Source: Actinomycetes bacterium (GTDB taxonomy: Bacteria > Actinomycetota > Actinomycetes > Streptosporangiales > Streptosporangiaceae). From it: a stretch of 56,100 nt of DNA. The translations under genes and the position numbers were made by a program. The notes below the pieces were generated by a model. That model saw only the letters and a list, made by a program, of their open reading frames with translations, was not told where the DNA came from and searched no databases. Positions 8,727 to 16,640 of the stretch are shown here, piece after piece. Within the stretch, counting starts at the first letter, position 1. Each line of letters begins with the position of its first letter. The stretch covers positions 1 to 56,100 of the forward strand of contig JAJYTD010000026.1 of the NCBI GenBank assembly GCA_021793235.1, read 5' to 3'.

Positions 8727-8863
8727 CCCCGCGCTCCTGGGCGGCACACCAGCGCCCTTGCCGGGCGGCCTCCGCGGCGGGCACGCCCGCCGCCCGAACC
8801 GCCTACCGCCGCACCAGAGAAGGCCGGCGGCCCGGGGAGTCACCCCCAGCCGCCCCGCACCCC

Positions 8864-9241
8864 TCATCTGCGTTCTGCATCGGGGGTGATGTGCCGGAGG
8901 CTGTAGGCGCACACCGCCGCCCAGCCCGCGGCCGCTACACCGACCTTCAGCCGCTGCTCGGGCCGGGGCAGCCCGATACCGAAGACCACCAGGTCACCCA
9001 CATCGGAGGCCACGCGCGCGAGCACCGCGGCCCGCATCGCCGCAGGCGTGGGCGCACCCAGCATCAGCGCCCCGATCGCCATGTCGCGCACCCCGATGGC
9101 GGCCATGAGCTGGCGGGTGTCGCGCGGAACGCGGCCGTCGGGGCCGGTGTGGCCGCTGGGGTCGGCCATCAGACGCGGGCGGGCAATGATCGCCGCGCTG
9201 AAACCGATCGTCACCGCCCCCAGGAACCGGGCGAGTCGCAT
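8864..9241 (-). CDS. Small membrane protein, DUF4267-like
   Basis: A 125-residue protein with about four hydrophobic segments: LARFLGAVTIGFSAAIIARP near the start, MAAIGVRDMAIGALMLG, VLARVASDVGDLVVFGIGL and VGVAAAGWAAVCAYSL. The order and the IGVRD motif match the DUF4267 family of short membrane proteins. ATG 9241 is fixed by a perfect AAGGAGG six bases upstream (9248-9254). Function unknown. Confidence 0.75.
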   Translation of the reverse strand: MRLARFLGAVTIGFSAAIIARPRLMADPSGHTGPDGRVPRDTRQLMAAIGVRDMAIGALMLGAPTPAAMRAAVLARVASDVGDLVVFGIGLPRPEQRLKVGVAAAGWAAVCAYSLRHITPDAERR

Positions 9242-9320
9242 GCACAGCCTCCTTATTCTCGCGGCGCCGGTCGGCGCCCCGCCTGCCTCCTGCCCCGACC
9301 ACGGCACCGCCACACCGCCG

Positions 9321-9362
9321 TGATCGGCCCCTGCGCGCGCACAGGGCCGATGGGGCCGATCA
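9321..9362 (-). terminator. Terminator with two competing hairpins, overlapping the PIG-L stop
   Basis: TGATCGGCCCC (9321-9331) pairs perfectly with GGGGCCGATCA (9352-9362). Part of the same left arm can instead pair with the nearer CAGGGCCGAT. The distal arm includes the stop codon of the leftward PIG-L gene, so the element separates that gene from the small membrane protein gene downstream. Confidence 0.6.
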
Positions 9363-10124
9363 GCGGGCGAACAGCTCGAAGGCGACCGCGGGGCGGCCGC
9401 CGAAGCGGGGCGCGTTGGCTTCGGTGGTGCCGGCCACGAACTCGCGGCAGTAGCGCTCGGGATCGGCGTCGGTGAGCGCCTCGATGTAGGTGCGGTGCTT
9501 CAACAGGGATTGCACCGCCCGCTCCCGTCCCGGTTCGGCGTCGACGGCGTGGGTGGGTCGGGGGGAGGCGGCCACCGCCACCCAGCGCACCCCGTCCCAG
9601 GGCGCCAGTCCCTCATCGGCCAGATCGGTGAAGATCCACCGGTTCCCGGCATCGGAGGCGGCGTCCAGCGCAGCCCGGCCCACCGCCTTGTGGTCGGGGG
9701 TGTTCCAGGTGGTGCCGCCGAAGGTGTCGTGGTGGTTCAAGGTGATGATCAGCTCGGGGCGGTGGCGGCGGATGGCCGCGGCCAGATCGCGGCGCAGCGC
9801 GGGGCCGTACTCGATCACGCCGTCGCGGTGGTCGAGGAACTCCACCCCCGAGACGCCGACCACCTCGGCGCTGGCGCGCTGCTCGCGTTCGCGCACCTCG
9901 GCCGCCTGCTCGGGGGCCATGGTGGCGATCCCCGCCTCCCCCCGCGTGGCCAGCAGGTAGTCGACCCGGCGGCCGCCGTCGACCCAGCCGGCCACTGCGG
10001 CCGCAGCCCCGTACTCGAGGTCGTCGGGGTGGGCGACGATCGCCAGGGCACGCTGCCAGTCGGTGGGCATCGGGGCGAGCTGCTCGGTCACTGCGTCCTC
10101 CCGTGTCGTCTCGGTCACGCCCAC
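9360..10124 (-). CDS. PIG-L family deacetylase
   Basis: Zinc-dependent deacetylase of the LmbE/PIG-L family, which removes acetyl groups from N-acetylglucosamine-type or mycothiol-type conjugates. The metal motif is AHPDD (about 31-35), and the distal histidine lies in WNTPDHKAVGRAA, both well preserved; HHDTFGG may line the substrate pocket. 254 residues, usual length. In actinomycetes members include MshB and Mca, but this one is shorter and closer to the general LmbE group, so no pathway is claimed. Confidence 0.85.
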   Translation of the reverse strand: MGVTETTREDAVTEQLAPMPTDWQRALAIVAHPDDLEYGAAAAVAGWVDGGRRVDYLLATRGEAGIATMAPEQAAEVREREQRASAEVVGVSGVEFLDHRDGVIEYGPALRRDLAAAIRRHRPELIITLNHHDTFGGTTWNTPDHKAVGRAALDAASDAGNRWIFTDLADEGLAPWDGVRWVAVAASPRPTHAVDAEPGRERAVQSLLKHRTYIEALTDADPERYCREFVAGTTEANAPRFGGRPAVAFELFAR

Positions 10125-10267
10125 ACCAACGCCCTACCGGTTGGCGCCTCCAAAGGGAAGACAGACTACCTCCACCTGCCTCCACGGCAGGCCCCTCGGG
10201 AGGGGCGCTCTCGCACGCACCGACAAGGGGCCCCGAGACCGGCGACACCCCGGGCCGGCGAAAGGAC

Positions 10268-10618
10268 CTAACGCGGTGCGACGCGGGTGTCGCGAACAAG
10301 GACATGCTCCCGCCCCCATGCCCCGAGCGGCTCCAGAGCCTCATTGAGCGAGACGCCGAGCGCGGTCAGCGAGTACTCGACACGGGGCGGCACCTCGTCG
10401 TACACCTCGCGGTGCACGATGCCGTCATCCTCCAGTTCCCGCAGGTGGGACGCGAGCACCTTCTCGGTCACGCCCGGAATCCCCCTGCGCAGCTCGCCGA
10501 AGCGGCACGGCCGCTCGTTGAGCTCCCAGAGGATCAGCACCTTCCACTTCCCGTCGATCACGTCCATCGCCGCATCGATCCCACAGACGTAGGACCCCGG
10601 CCTGCGCACGGTCGCCAT
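10268..10618 (-). CDS. HxlR family transcriptional regulator
   Basis: Winged-helix one-component regulator. It has the family start CGIDAAMDVIDGKWKVLILW and the recognition region IPGVTEKVLASHLRELEDDGIVHREVYDEVPPRVEYSLT. The cysteine in the first motif is the redox-sensing position in HypR and YodB relatives, so thiol or quinone sensing is possible. I start at ATG 10618; GTG 10642 is an in-frame option. It is divergent from the dehydrogenase at 10715, its likely target. Confidence 0.87.
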   Translation of the reverse strand: MATVRRPGSYVCGIDAAMDVIDGKWKVLILWELNERPCRFGELRRGIPGVTEKVLASHLRELEDDGIVHREVYDEVPPRVEYSLTALGVSLNEALEPLGAWGREHVLVRDTRVAPR

Positions 10619-10668
10619 GCCCCACCCCTTCTGCCTGCTCACTCACCCCGGGGTAACCACCCACAGCA

Positions 10669-10680
10669 AAGTGCGTACTT
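10669..10680. promoter_or_regulatory. Candidate HxlR operator
   Basis: AAGTGCGTACTT has complementary arms AAGT and ACTT around GCGT, midway between the divergent hxlR and dehydrogenase genes. HxlR-type sites in other bacteria have ACTT/AAGT-like arms. Short, so suggestive only. Confidence 0.4.
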
Positions 10681-10714
10681 GATCGCCTCAGAGATCGCGA
10701 CAACTCTAGTCGTC

Positions 10715-11596
10715 ATGGCCGACAACACCATTGGAACACCTTCGCTCACGCTGCTGGGGCTCGGCTCCATGGGCACCGCGCTCGCCCGCGCCTGGCTCAC
10801 TGCCGGACACCCGCTGACCGTGTGGAACCGCACCCCCGCCCGGGCCGAACCGCTCGCCGCAGAGGGAGCGGCAATCGCCCGCACCGCCGCGGAGGCGGTG
10901 GCCGCCAACCGCCTCGTGGTGCTGTGCCTGCTCGACGACGCCTCGATCGACGAGGCCCTGGCCGACGTCGATCTGACAGGCACGGACCTGGTCAACCTCA
11001 CAACCGGTACCCCCGATCAGGCCCGTGCCCGCGCCGAGTGGGCGCGGGCACGCGGTGCCCGCTTCCTGGACGGCGGAATCATGGCGGTTCCGCCGATGAT
11101 CGGTGCCGCCGATTCCGGCGGCTACATCCTCTACAGCGGTTCCCGCGGCCTCTTCGGCGCCCACCGGGACACCCTGGCCGTGCCGACCGGCACCGCCTAC
11201 GTCGGCGCGGCCCCCGGCTTGGCCGCCCTCTACGACGTGGCGCTGCTGAGCGCGATGACCGGGATGTTCGCCGGGGTCACACACGCCTTCGCGCTGATCC
11301 GCACCGAGGACGTCCCGCCGAAGGACTTCGCTCCGCTGCTCGCCGACTGGCTCACCGCCATGGCATCCTCCGTGTACACGACCGCTGATCAGCTCCAGAG
11401 CGGCGACTACACCACGGATGTCACCTCGAACCTCGCCATGCAGGTCGCGGGTAATGCGACACTGCTGCGCACGGCCGAAGAGCAGGGGGTCAGTACCGAG
11501 CTGCTGACCCCCTACACGGATCTGATGGAGCGCCGCCTCGCCGACGGGCACGGCGACGAGGACACCACGGGGCTGGTCGATCTGCTCGCCCATTGA
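10715..11596 (+). CDS. NAD(P)-binding 6-phosphogluconate-dehydrogenase-like / imine reductase family protein
   Basis: A 293-residue oxidoreductase with N-terminal Rossmann motif LTLLGLGSMGTALARAW, then NRTPAR for NADP phosphate binding, and a helical C-terminal dimerisation domain. This is the layout of beta-hydroxyacid dehydrogenases and imine reductases; no lysine is visible at the expected helical position, which favours the imine-reductase side. ATG 10715 begins the homology. There is no clear ribosome site, so a leaderless message is possible. The divergent HxlR regulator is the probable controller. Confidence 0.83.
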   Translation: MADNTIGTPSLTLLGLGSMGTALARAWLTAGHPLTVWNRTPARAEPLAAEGAAIARTAAEAVAANRLVVLCLLDDASIDEALADVDLTGTDLVNLTTGTPDQARARAEWARARGARFLDGGIMAVPPMIGAADSGGYILYSGSRGLFGAHRDTLAVPTGTAYVGAAPGLAALYDVALLSAMTGMFAGVTHAFALIRTEDVPPKDFAPLLADWLTAMASSVYTTADQLQSGDYTTDVTSNLAMQVAGNATLLRTAEEQGVSTELLTPYTDLMERRLADGHGDEDTTGLVDLLAH

Positions 11597-11994
11597 CCGG
11601 GCCCCTGCTTGTGGCGCGGGCCCATTCGATCCCCGCCCTGCCGCGCTTCAGACGAGGTCGGCGCCGTGCGCGATAGGGCGGTCCGGGGCCGGTTGGCCAA
11701 GCCGGGTTCGCCAAGGACCGTGGAGACGCGGGTGGGGCCGTGGCCAGGCTCACGGAGGTCAGCCGGCTCTGCGCGGCGAGCACAGCGCCGAGGCCGCCTC
11801 ATTCCTCGGCCGCGGCCACTCCGCGCTCTTCGGTCCGGGGATCGCTGCCCTGAACCGGCAGCGATCCCCGGCCCGAGCTCCGCCGCCGCACCTCCCGCAG
11901 GATCCGAGCCTGTCGACCAAGCTGAGCCGCACCGGCGGATCGACCACGAGGAAGCCTTGATTCCATGAGGGCCCGACCCGTACCGGACTGGTTG
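11597..11994. other. Gene-free stretch with no recognised content
   Basis: About 400 bases. A short GGGCCC repeat (11599-11604 and 11618-11623) could form a weak terminator right after the dehydrogenase stop. The rest is GC-rich with scattered stops in all frames; I see no domain, tRNA or repeat. Confidence 0.5.
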
Positions 11995-12158
11995 GTGCCG
12001 CCCCCGGCGGGTTCACTGCCGACGACCTCGACCGGCTACCCGGCCTCACCCTGGTCCTCTCCATGCTGGAGCAGGGCCTGCGGGCCAGCGTTCCGCCCCG
12101 TCTGCAGGTGCGGACAGAGATGACGTTGACCGCCGACCGGGCTTCGGCAACCTGCTGA
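11995..12158 (+). pseudogene. Uma2-family nuclease-fold relic
   Basis: One frame reads GGFTADDLDRLPGLT, the usual opening of actinobacterial Uma2 proteins, then jumps directly to SMLEQGLRASVPPRLQVRTE and MTLTADRA before a stop at 12156. The segment between, with ELIDG and the VSP strand, is missing, and everything after the third block is gone. This is an internally deleted, truncated remnant. Confidence 0.55.
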
Positions 12159-12223
12159 GATAGGCTCTGCCGGGCCCCTTCCCGGCGACGACGCCGCCAT
12201 CCGATTCCGCGGAGAACCCCTCA

Positions 12224-12961
12224 GTGCTGCTGTCCACGACCCTGCTGGTGATCACAGTCGTCTTCCTGGCATCACTGGTGCGCGCCACGTTCGGTTTCGG
12301 TGAGGCCGTGGTGGGCATGCCGCTCCTGGCTCTGCTGCCGCTCGACCTGCACACCGCGATCTCGTTGATCGGTCTGGCGGGTCTGACGGTCGCGGTACTG
12401 GCCACGGCCACCGGATGGCGCCACGTCGACCGTCCTGCCCTGCTGCGGCTGGCCGCGGCCACGGCAGTGGGCATCCCGGTGGGTCTGGGGCTGGTGACGC
12501 TGGCCCCGGCCGCGGTGGTCACCGCCGCCCTCGGGGCTTTCCTGGTCGGCTACGGCGGATACTCTCTCATCCGGCCCGCGCTGCCCCGCATCACCGCGCC
12601 GACGTGGGCACTGCCGTTCGGCTTCGCCGCCGGAATGCTGGGCAGCGCCTACAACCTCAATGGGGTCCCCGTAGTGGTCTATGGCAGCCTGTACCGCTGG
12701 AATCCCGAGACGTTCCGCAACACCCTGCAGGCCCACTTCCTGGTCTCGGGGGTTTTCGTCGTCGCGGGCCAGGCCCTTGGAGGCCTATGGGCTCCGCCTC
12801 TGCTCAGCCTCTACGGCCTTGCGGTCCCGGCCATCGTGGCGGCCACCGTTCTGGGCACCATCGTGCACAAGCACATCCCCGCTGAGCGGTTCCAGCAGAG
12901 CGTTTATGCGGTGGTCCTGGTACTGGGTGCGCTTCTGCTACTGACCTCCTTCCGGGGCTGA
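12224..12961 (+). CDS. TSUP family (TauE/SafE) membrane permease
   Basis: Integral membrane protein of 245 residues with about eight helices. The first carries LVRATFGFGEAVVGMPLLAL and the second half repeats the pattern at LPFGFAAGMLGSAYNLNGVPVVVYG; these paired signatures define the TauE/SafE sulfite/organosulfonate exporter family. The start is GTG 12224. Substrates in the family are anions such as sulfite, sulfonates or organic acids; no neighbouring sulfur gene allows a choice. A hairpin overlaps the stop codon. Confidence 0.85.
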   Translation: MLLSTTLLVITVVFLASLVRATFGFGEAVVGMPLLALLPLDLHTAISLIGLAGLTVAVLATATGWRHVDRPALLRLAAATAVGIPVGLGLVTLAPAAVVTAALGAFLVGYGGYSLIRPALPRITAPTWALPFGFAAGMLGSAYNLNGVPVVVYGSLYRWNPETFRNTLQAHFLVSGVFVVAGQALGGLWAPPLLSLYGLAVPAIVAATVLGTIVHKHIPAERFQQSVYAVVLVLGALLLLTSFRG

Positions 12962-12968
12962 AGCCCCG
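12953..12968 (+). terminator. Terminator hairpin overlapping the TauE stop
   Basis: CGGGGC-TGAA-GCCCCG; the loop contains the TGA stop codon. A second perfect 14-base palindrome, GCCTCGATCGAGGC, follows at 13002-13015 and could serve the opposite strand. Confidence 0.5.
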
Positions 12969-13041
12969 CAACCCCGTGACCGCGGGAACCTCGAGGTCTC
13001 AGCCTCGATCGAGGCGGCGAGCCGCCCAGACCAATGGCGGA

Positions 13042-13260
13042 TCAGAACGCGCTGAGAATCAGCCCGGGCTCAATGGTCAGGTTGACGAGCATGTGGGCCA
13101 CGATCACGGGGGTGAGGCTGCGGTTGCCGACGAGGTACAGCACCGCCGAACCGGCGCCCACAACGAAAGTGGATAGCATGCTGATCAGCCCCGCGGGGTG
13201 CGCCAGCCCCATCCCGCGCCCGTGCTTCGACGCGGAGAAGCGGTACCAGGTGGATATCCG
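13042..13260 (-). pseudogene. C-terminal relic of a CPBP (CAAX-like) membrane protease
   Basis: The minus strand reads RFSASKHGRGMGLAHPAGLI followed by SMLSTFVVGAGSAVLYLVGN and then LTPVIVAHMLVNLT before the stop at 13042. The last block is the H-x3-N motif of CPBP/Abi intramembrane proteases. The upstream EExxxR catalytic region is absent, and the frame breaks near 13260. Only the last two helices remain. Confidence 0.6.
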
Positions 13261-13377
13261 AGCAGCGCCGCCTCCGCAGAGCCGCGCCGACCGACAGGTC
13301 GGGTGTCCGGCAGTCGGTCGGCGGGCTCAAGGGGCAGCCGTTCGGCGATCACGACGGAACGCCGCAGCTCACCGCAC

Positions 13378-14712
13378 TCACGTATCCGCGCTGTCAGTGG
13401 ACTCGCGCCGTCCCTGTGCCGCTTGCGGACCGGGGAGGAGCAGGTCCGCCAGGCGCTGGTAACCGAATGTGGCAACGGAGGCCACCAGCACACCGATGAC
13501 CGGGGGGACGAACCAGCCGGTGCTGTTGGATACCCAGGCGACCACGCACGCGAGAACGTAGCCGGCCAGGTTGTCCCAGCGGAATGCCGGAACACCGGAG
13601 AGGGCGGGCAGGCCGGATCGCCAACGGGCGAGGAATTCCCCGATGATCACTCCGCCGAGCGGCGGAATGAGGATTCCCAGCCACGACAGATAGCTGATGA
13701 GGTGGTCATAGATTCCGGTGACGGCGAGAGCGGTGCCGATGACGACGCCTGCCACGACCCACGGCTTCTTCGATCTGGTGTTGAAGATCTCGGCGCCGGC
13801 CACGCCCACGTTGTAGGCGGTGCTGTCGTTGGTGGTCCAGATGTTGGCCACGAGGAAGACCAGGCCCCAGACCACGAGCCCCATCTGGTAGAGGACGAGC
13901 ACGAAGTCGCCTTCGCCGAAGGCCAGTGCGCCGATGGCGCCGCAGCACAGCATGAGCAGTTGGCCTGCGAAGAAAGCGGCGACGCACGACCAGAATCCGG
14001 CCATGGGTGTGCGGGCGAACCGGGTCCAGTTGGGCGCCTGGGTGCCGCCGGAGGCGAAGGTTCCGACGATGATCGTTACCGCCGCGGTGACCGTCATGGT
14101 CGACGACGGTGCGATGGCGTTCAACCCGGCGAGGCTCCCCGAAACCGCAAGCGCCCGTATGGCGACCCACGCCGCAAGAGCGATCAGCAGCGGCACTGAA
14201 ATCAGCGACAGCAGGTACATCCCGCGGTAACCGAAGTAAGCGGTGATGCCCATGATGAGGCCGCCCGCCACCATGAGCAGACGGATGACTGTTTCGTCCT
14301 GCCAGCCGAACGCTTGTGCCGTGAGCAGCGCGAGTGTGGCGACGGAAACCCCGTACCAGCCGATCTGGGTGCCGCCGAGCAGCAGCGACGGCAGCTTGGC
14401 GCCCCGCGTACCGAAGGCGTAACGGGACATCATGACGGTGGTGAGGTTGGTCTTGGCGCCGATCCAGCCGATGACGCCGACATAGGCGCCGAGCACGGCC
14501 GAGCCGAGTAGCAGTACACCCAGCAGCGGTGTGAAGCGGAACGCCGCGCCCACCTGGGCGCCGGCCAGCATGGTGGGCGTGAACAGGGCGAAGCCGACGA
14601 GGACGACCGTCAGCGAGAACAGCGACTTCCGGGCGTGTGGCGGGACCGGTTCTACCGGGTAGTCGGGATCGACCGCGGGTGCCGCGTCCACGGCATCGGG
14701 CGCGCCCTTCAT
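13378..14712 (-). CDS. codB: Cytosine permease (NCS1 family, CodB-like)
   Basis: Inner-membrane purine/pyrimidine transporter of the NCS1 family, 444 residues, about twelve helices. LPSLLLGGTQIGWYGV, NIWTTNDSTAYN and IPPLGGVIIGEFLARW align closely with what I know of Escherichia coli CodB. Its start overlaps the stop of the cytosine deaminase gene by four bases, so the pair is translationally coupled: uptake of cytosine, then deamination to uracil and ammonia. The N-terminal 25 residues are an acidic, proline-rich cytosolic tail. Confidence 0.9.
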   Translation of the reverse strand: MKGAPDAVDAAPAVDPDYPVEPVPPHARKSLFSLTVVLVGFALFTPTMLAGAQVGAAFRFTPLLGVLLLGSAVLGAYVGVIGWIGAKTNLTTVMMSRYAFGTRGAKLPSLLLGGTQIGWYGVSVATLALLTAQAFGWQDETVIRLLMVAGGLIMGITAYFGYRGMYLLSLISVPLLIALAAWVAIRALAVSGSLAGLNAIAPSSTMTVTAAVTIIVGTFASGGTQAPNWTRFARTPMAGFWSCVAAFFAGQLLMLCCGAIGALAFGEGDFVLVLYQMGLVVWGLVFLVANIWTTNDSTAYNVGVAGAEIFNTRSKKPWVVAGVVIGTALAVTGIYDHLISYLSWLGILIPPLGGVIIGEFLARWRSGLPALSGVPAFRWDNLAGYVLACVVAWVSNSTGWFVPPVIGVLVASVATFGYQRLADLLLPGPQAAQGRRESTDSADT

Positions 14713-15182
14713 CGGGTTCCCCCTTCGCCGTCTTCACCGATGTCCTCGAACCACAGTTCCGGGTGGTCAAAGATGAAGCGCGACATCAGCTCCACACAGC
14801 GGGGGTCGTCGAGAATGACGATGTCGACCCCGTTCTCGGCCAGCCACTCGTGGCCGCCGAAGAATGTGCGGGCTTCGCCGATCACCACGCGCGAAATGCC
14901 GAACTGCCGTACCAGACCGCTGCAGTACCAGCACGGCGACAGTGTCGTGACCATGGTCGTTTCGGAGTAGGAGCGCTGGCGGCCGGCTGCTTTGAACGCC
15001 GCGGTCTCACCGTGGACCGAGGGATCGCCGTCTTGAACGCGTCGGTTGTGGCCTCGTCCCAGCAGTTCGCCGTTGCGGCCGATCAGCGCGGCGCCGATCG
15101 GAATGCCGCCGCTGCCGCGGCCTGTACGGGCCTCTTCTAGCGCGATCTCCAGCCATTCGGAGTACTGGGGGGTACGTGTCAT
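14709..15182 (-). CDS. Cytosine deaminase-like zinc nucleobase deaminase
   Basis: A 157-residue deaminase of the cytidine-deaminase fold, resembling yeast Fcy1 rather than the larger bacterial amidohydrolase CodA. The zinc site is visible as HGETAAF (His and catalytic Glu) and SPCWYC (two Cys). Expected reaction: cytosine plus water to uracil and ammonia, for pyrimidine salvage. It is the first gene of an operon with the permease. A guanine deaminase or related activity cannot be excluded, but the partner permease argues for cytosine. Confidence 0.87.
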   Translation of the reverse strand: MTRTPQYSEWLEIALEEARTGRGSGGIPIGAALIGRNGELLGRGHNRRVQDGDPSVHGETAAFKAAGRQRSYSETTMVTTLSPCWYCSGLVRQFGISRVVIGEARTFFGGHEWLAENGVDIVILDDPRCVELMSRFIFDHPELWFEDIGEDGEGGTR

Positions 15183-15850
15183 GGGGGGATGTTTCCCTTC
15201 AGCCGTACGATCGGGTGCCGCGCCCGTTCAACCGGAATCGGCGTGTTCTTTACGGTTGCTCGAACGCGGCGCGGGGCGCCCTTTGGTGGGCCATGCCCGG
15301 GGGGCGGCGACTGCCTGTCCCGTCGGGTTCTCCGTCGTATTGGTGAGGTGGGATGAGATGGGTGGCTTTGTGGACGTAGCCGCTGGGCGAGGGTCTGCCG
15401 CGTCGGCTTCGCCAGTGCCGCGCGGCGGGGCTCTGCGCCCGCACGAGATACCGCGTCTTGGGGCCGGTGCCGTATCAGCCAATGGTCCTCAACCGCTGAA
15501 CCCAAGGCGGGACGGCACCGACCTTGTGACACGTGCCTAACCAACACCACCGCCCATGCGGTCGACTATGGCGACACCTGCGGATCCGGCCGTGCGAGCC
15601 GCGTGAAATCTAGCCCTTGCCAGACCGTGCGGCATGGGCTTCCCCGGCGCAGAATGGGGGCCGCCGCCGGAGGCGGCGGCCCTGGACATCCCGGGCGATC
15701 CTAGTAGGGCACAGGTGCCCCCTGGGTCCGTGCACGGTTCCTGCTCTCGATCCGGTCGAAAACCCCCGAAGCGCTGACGCTTAATGCGGCGATGCGGGAC
15801 GGTCCAGCCCCAGGCGGCCGCGTAGCGTGTCGGCCTGGTGGTCCCGCGGC
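15183..15850. other. Gene-free stretch upstream of the plasmid-like island
   Basis: About 670 bases with no supportable gene. Frames here lack domains and ribosome sites. The only clear structure is the perfect hairpin at 15658-15682. The stretch probably contains the promoter of the deaminase/permease operon near 15200 and decayed DNA beyond it. Confidence 0.5.
15658..15682. terminator. Perfect 11-base-pair GC hairpin
   Basis: GGGCCGCCGCC-GGA-GGCGGCGGCCC. Strong enough to stop transcription from either side, yet no intact gene ends nearby. It may be the surviving terminator of a lost gene. Confidence 0.55.
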
Positions 15851-16055
15851 CTGGGAGGACGGCAGAACGATCCGGTGAACCCCGCCGGACTTCGCAGCGT
15901 CGAGGATGGCGCGCGGATTCAGGTGCGCACCCGGTCGGCCTGCTGATGCCGCGCTCCCACCGGCATGTCCGCCCCCGAGGGCTGTCGCGAGACCACCGTC
16001 ATCTGTTCACCGGAGGCTGTGAGAGCCCGCACGAGTGGCCGCCCGGCTGCCCGAG
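15851..16055 (-). pseudogene. Decayed partial copy of the NmrA-like gene found at 19144-19983
   Basis: DNA from CTGGGAGGAC (15851) follows the intact gene at about 19687-19950 closely: CAGAACGATCCGGTGAACCC is shared exactly, then GAGGATGGCGC, GGTCGGCCTGC, CGCGAGACC, and finally GCACGAG near the gene start. About 100 bases present in the intact copy, between the CAGGT and GGTCGG matches, are missing. Both copies are in the same orientation. It is a fragment by truncation plus internal deletion. Confidence 0.65.
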
Positions 16056-16207
16056 TGGATGCTGGATCCGGCCGCGCGGCGGGCGATGCAGGCCCCGCAC
16101 CAGCAGGCTTCCTGGAGTGGGGCCGGGCGCCCGGACGGCCGACCGGAGGGGCCAGTGGTGCAGCCGGAGCGTGAGGAGGGCTCCCGCGACCGGTGACACC
16201 TTGCCCG

Positions 16208-16231
16208 CAAACCTTAAGACCTTAAGGTTTG
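16208..16231 (+). promoter_or_regulatory. Operator of the Phd/YefM-zeta toxin-antitoxin operon
   Basis: CAAACCTTAA-GACC-TTAAGGTTTG: perfect 10-base arms with a 4-base spacer, ending five bases before the GTG start of the antitoxin. Inside it CCTTAAG also occurs as a direct repeat. Phd/YefM antitoxins bind palindromes at their own promoter, so autoregulation is the natural reading. The close position leaves little room for a leader. Confidence 0.7.
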
Positions 16232-16235
16232 GAGT

Positions 16236-16640
16236 GTGAACGAGAACGCCGCCGAGACCGTCGGAATCGAGCAGGCCCGCAAGGTACTGGGCGAGCTGGT
16301 CAATCAGGTCCGCTACACCGGCCGGCCGATCGTGCTCACCCGGAACGGACGCCCTGCGGCCCGCTTGGCCCCCTTGGAAGGAAGCGACATGCACCCCTTC
16401 GACGCGACCACCCCCGATGCCGTCATCGCCGACGCCGTGCAGGATTCCGCCGCTCTGCTGGCCGCCGCCTACGCCCGCCTGGCCGACCGGGCCGCCACCG
16501 CCGAGGAGGAAGAGGCCGCAATGGCCAAGGTGGAGGCCGCCGGGGCCGTGAGGATGCGCACCGACCTGGACCGTGCGGGGATGATCGCCGAGTACCAGCG
16601 TCTCCAGGCCGAGCTCGACGCCCTGGAGAGCAATGGCTGA
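16236..16640 (+). CDS. Phd/YefM-type antitoxin
   Basis: A 134-residue protein. Residues about 1-50 (VGIEQARKVLGELVNQVRYT, then RPIVLTRNGRPAARLAPLE) form the Phd/YefM DNA-binding domain. The rest is a long acidic helical tail (ATAEEEEAAMAKVEAAG) that should wrap and neutralise the toxin. The stop overlaps the zeta gene start by eight bases, so the two are translationally coupled. GTG 16236 has no properly spaced ribosome site (GGAG is only one base away), so leaderless or inefficient initiation is likely. Zeta is classically paired with epsilon antitoxins, so the Phd/YefM partner is notable. Confidence 0.82.
   Translation: MNENAAETVGIEQARKVLGELVNQVRYTGRPIVLTRNGRPAARLAPLEGSDMHPFDATTPDAVIADAVQDSAALLAAAYARLADRAATAEEEEAAMAKVEAAGAVRMRTDLDRAGMIAEYQRLQAELDALESNG

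Noticed and set aside
10103-11596. A 497-residue reading frame covering the dehydrogenase
   Set aside because: The first 204 codons run through the divergent HxlR gene and its promoter; homology begins at ATG 10715.
15228-15540. Possible transposase frame in the gap before the island
   Set aside because: Arg/Pro-rich text without DDE, HTH or terminal repeats.
16022-16194. Frame reading RLPEWMLDPAARRA, similar to RLPDWMLLPAARLA of the hydrolase at 7110
   Set aside because: The resemblance is one short block without continuation on either side; it may be chance or a different relic.
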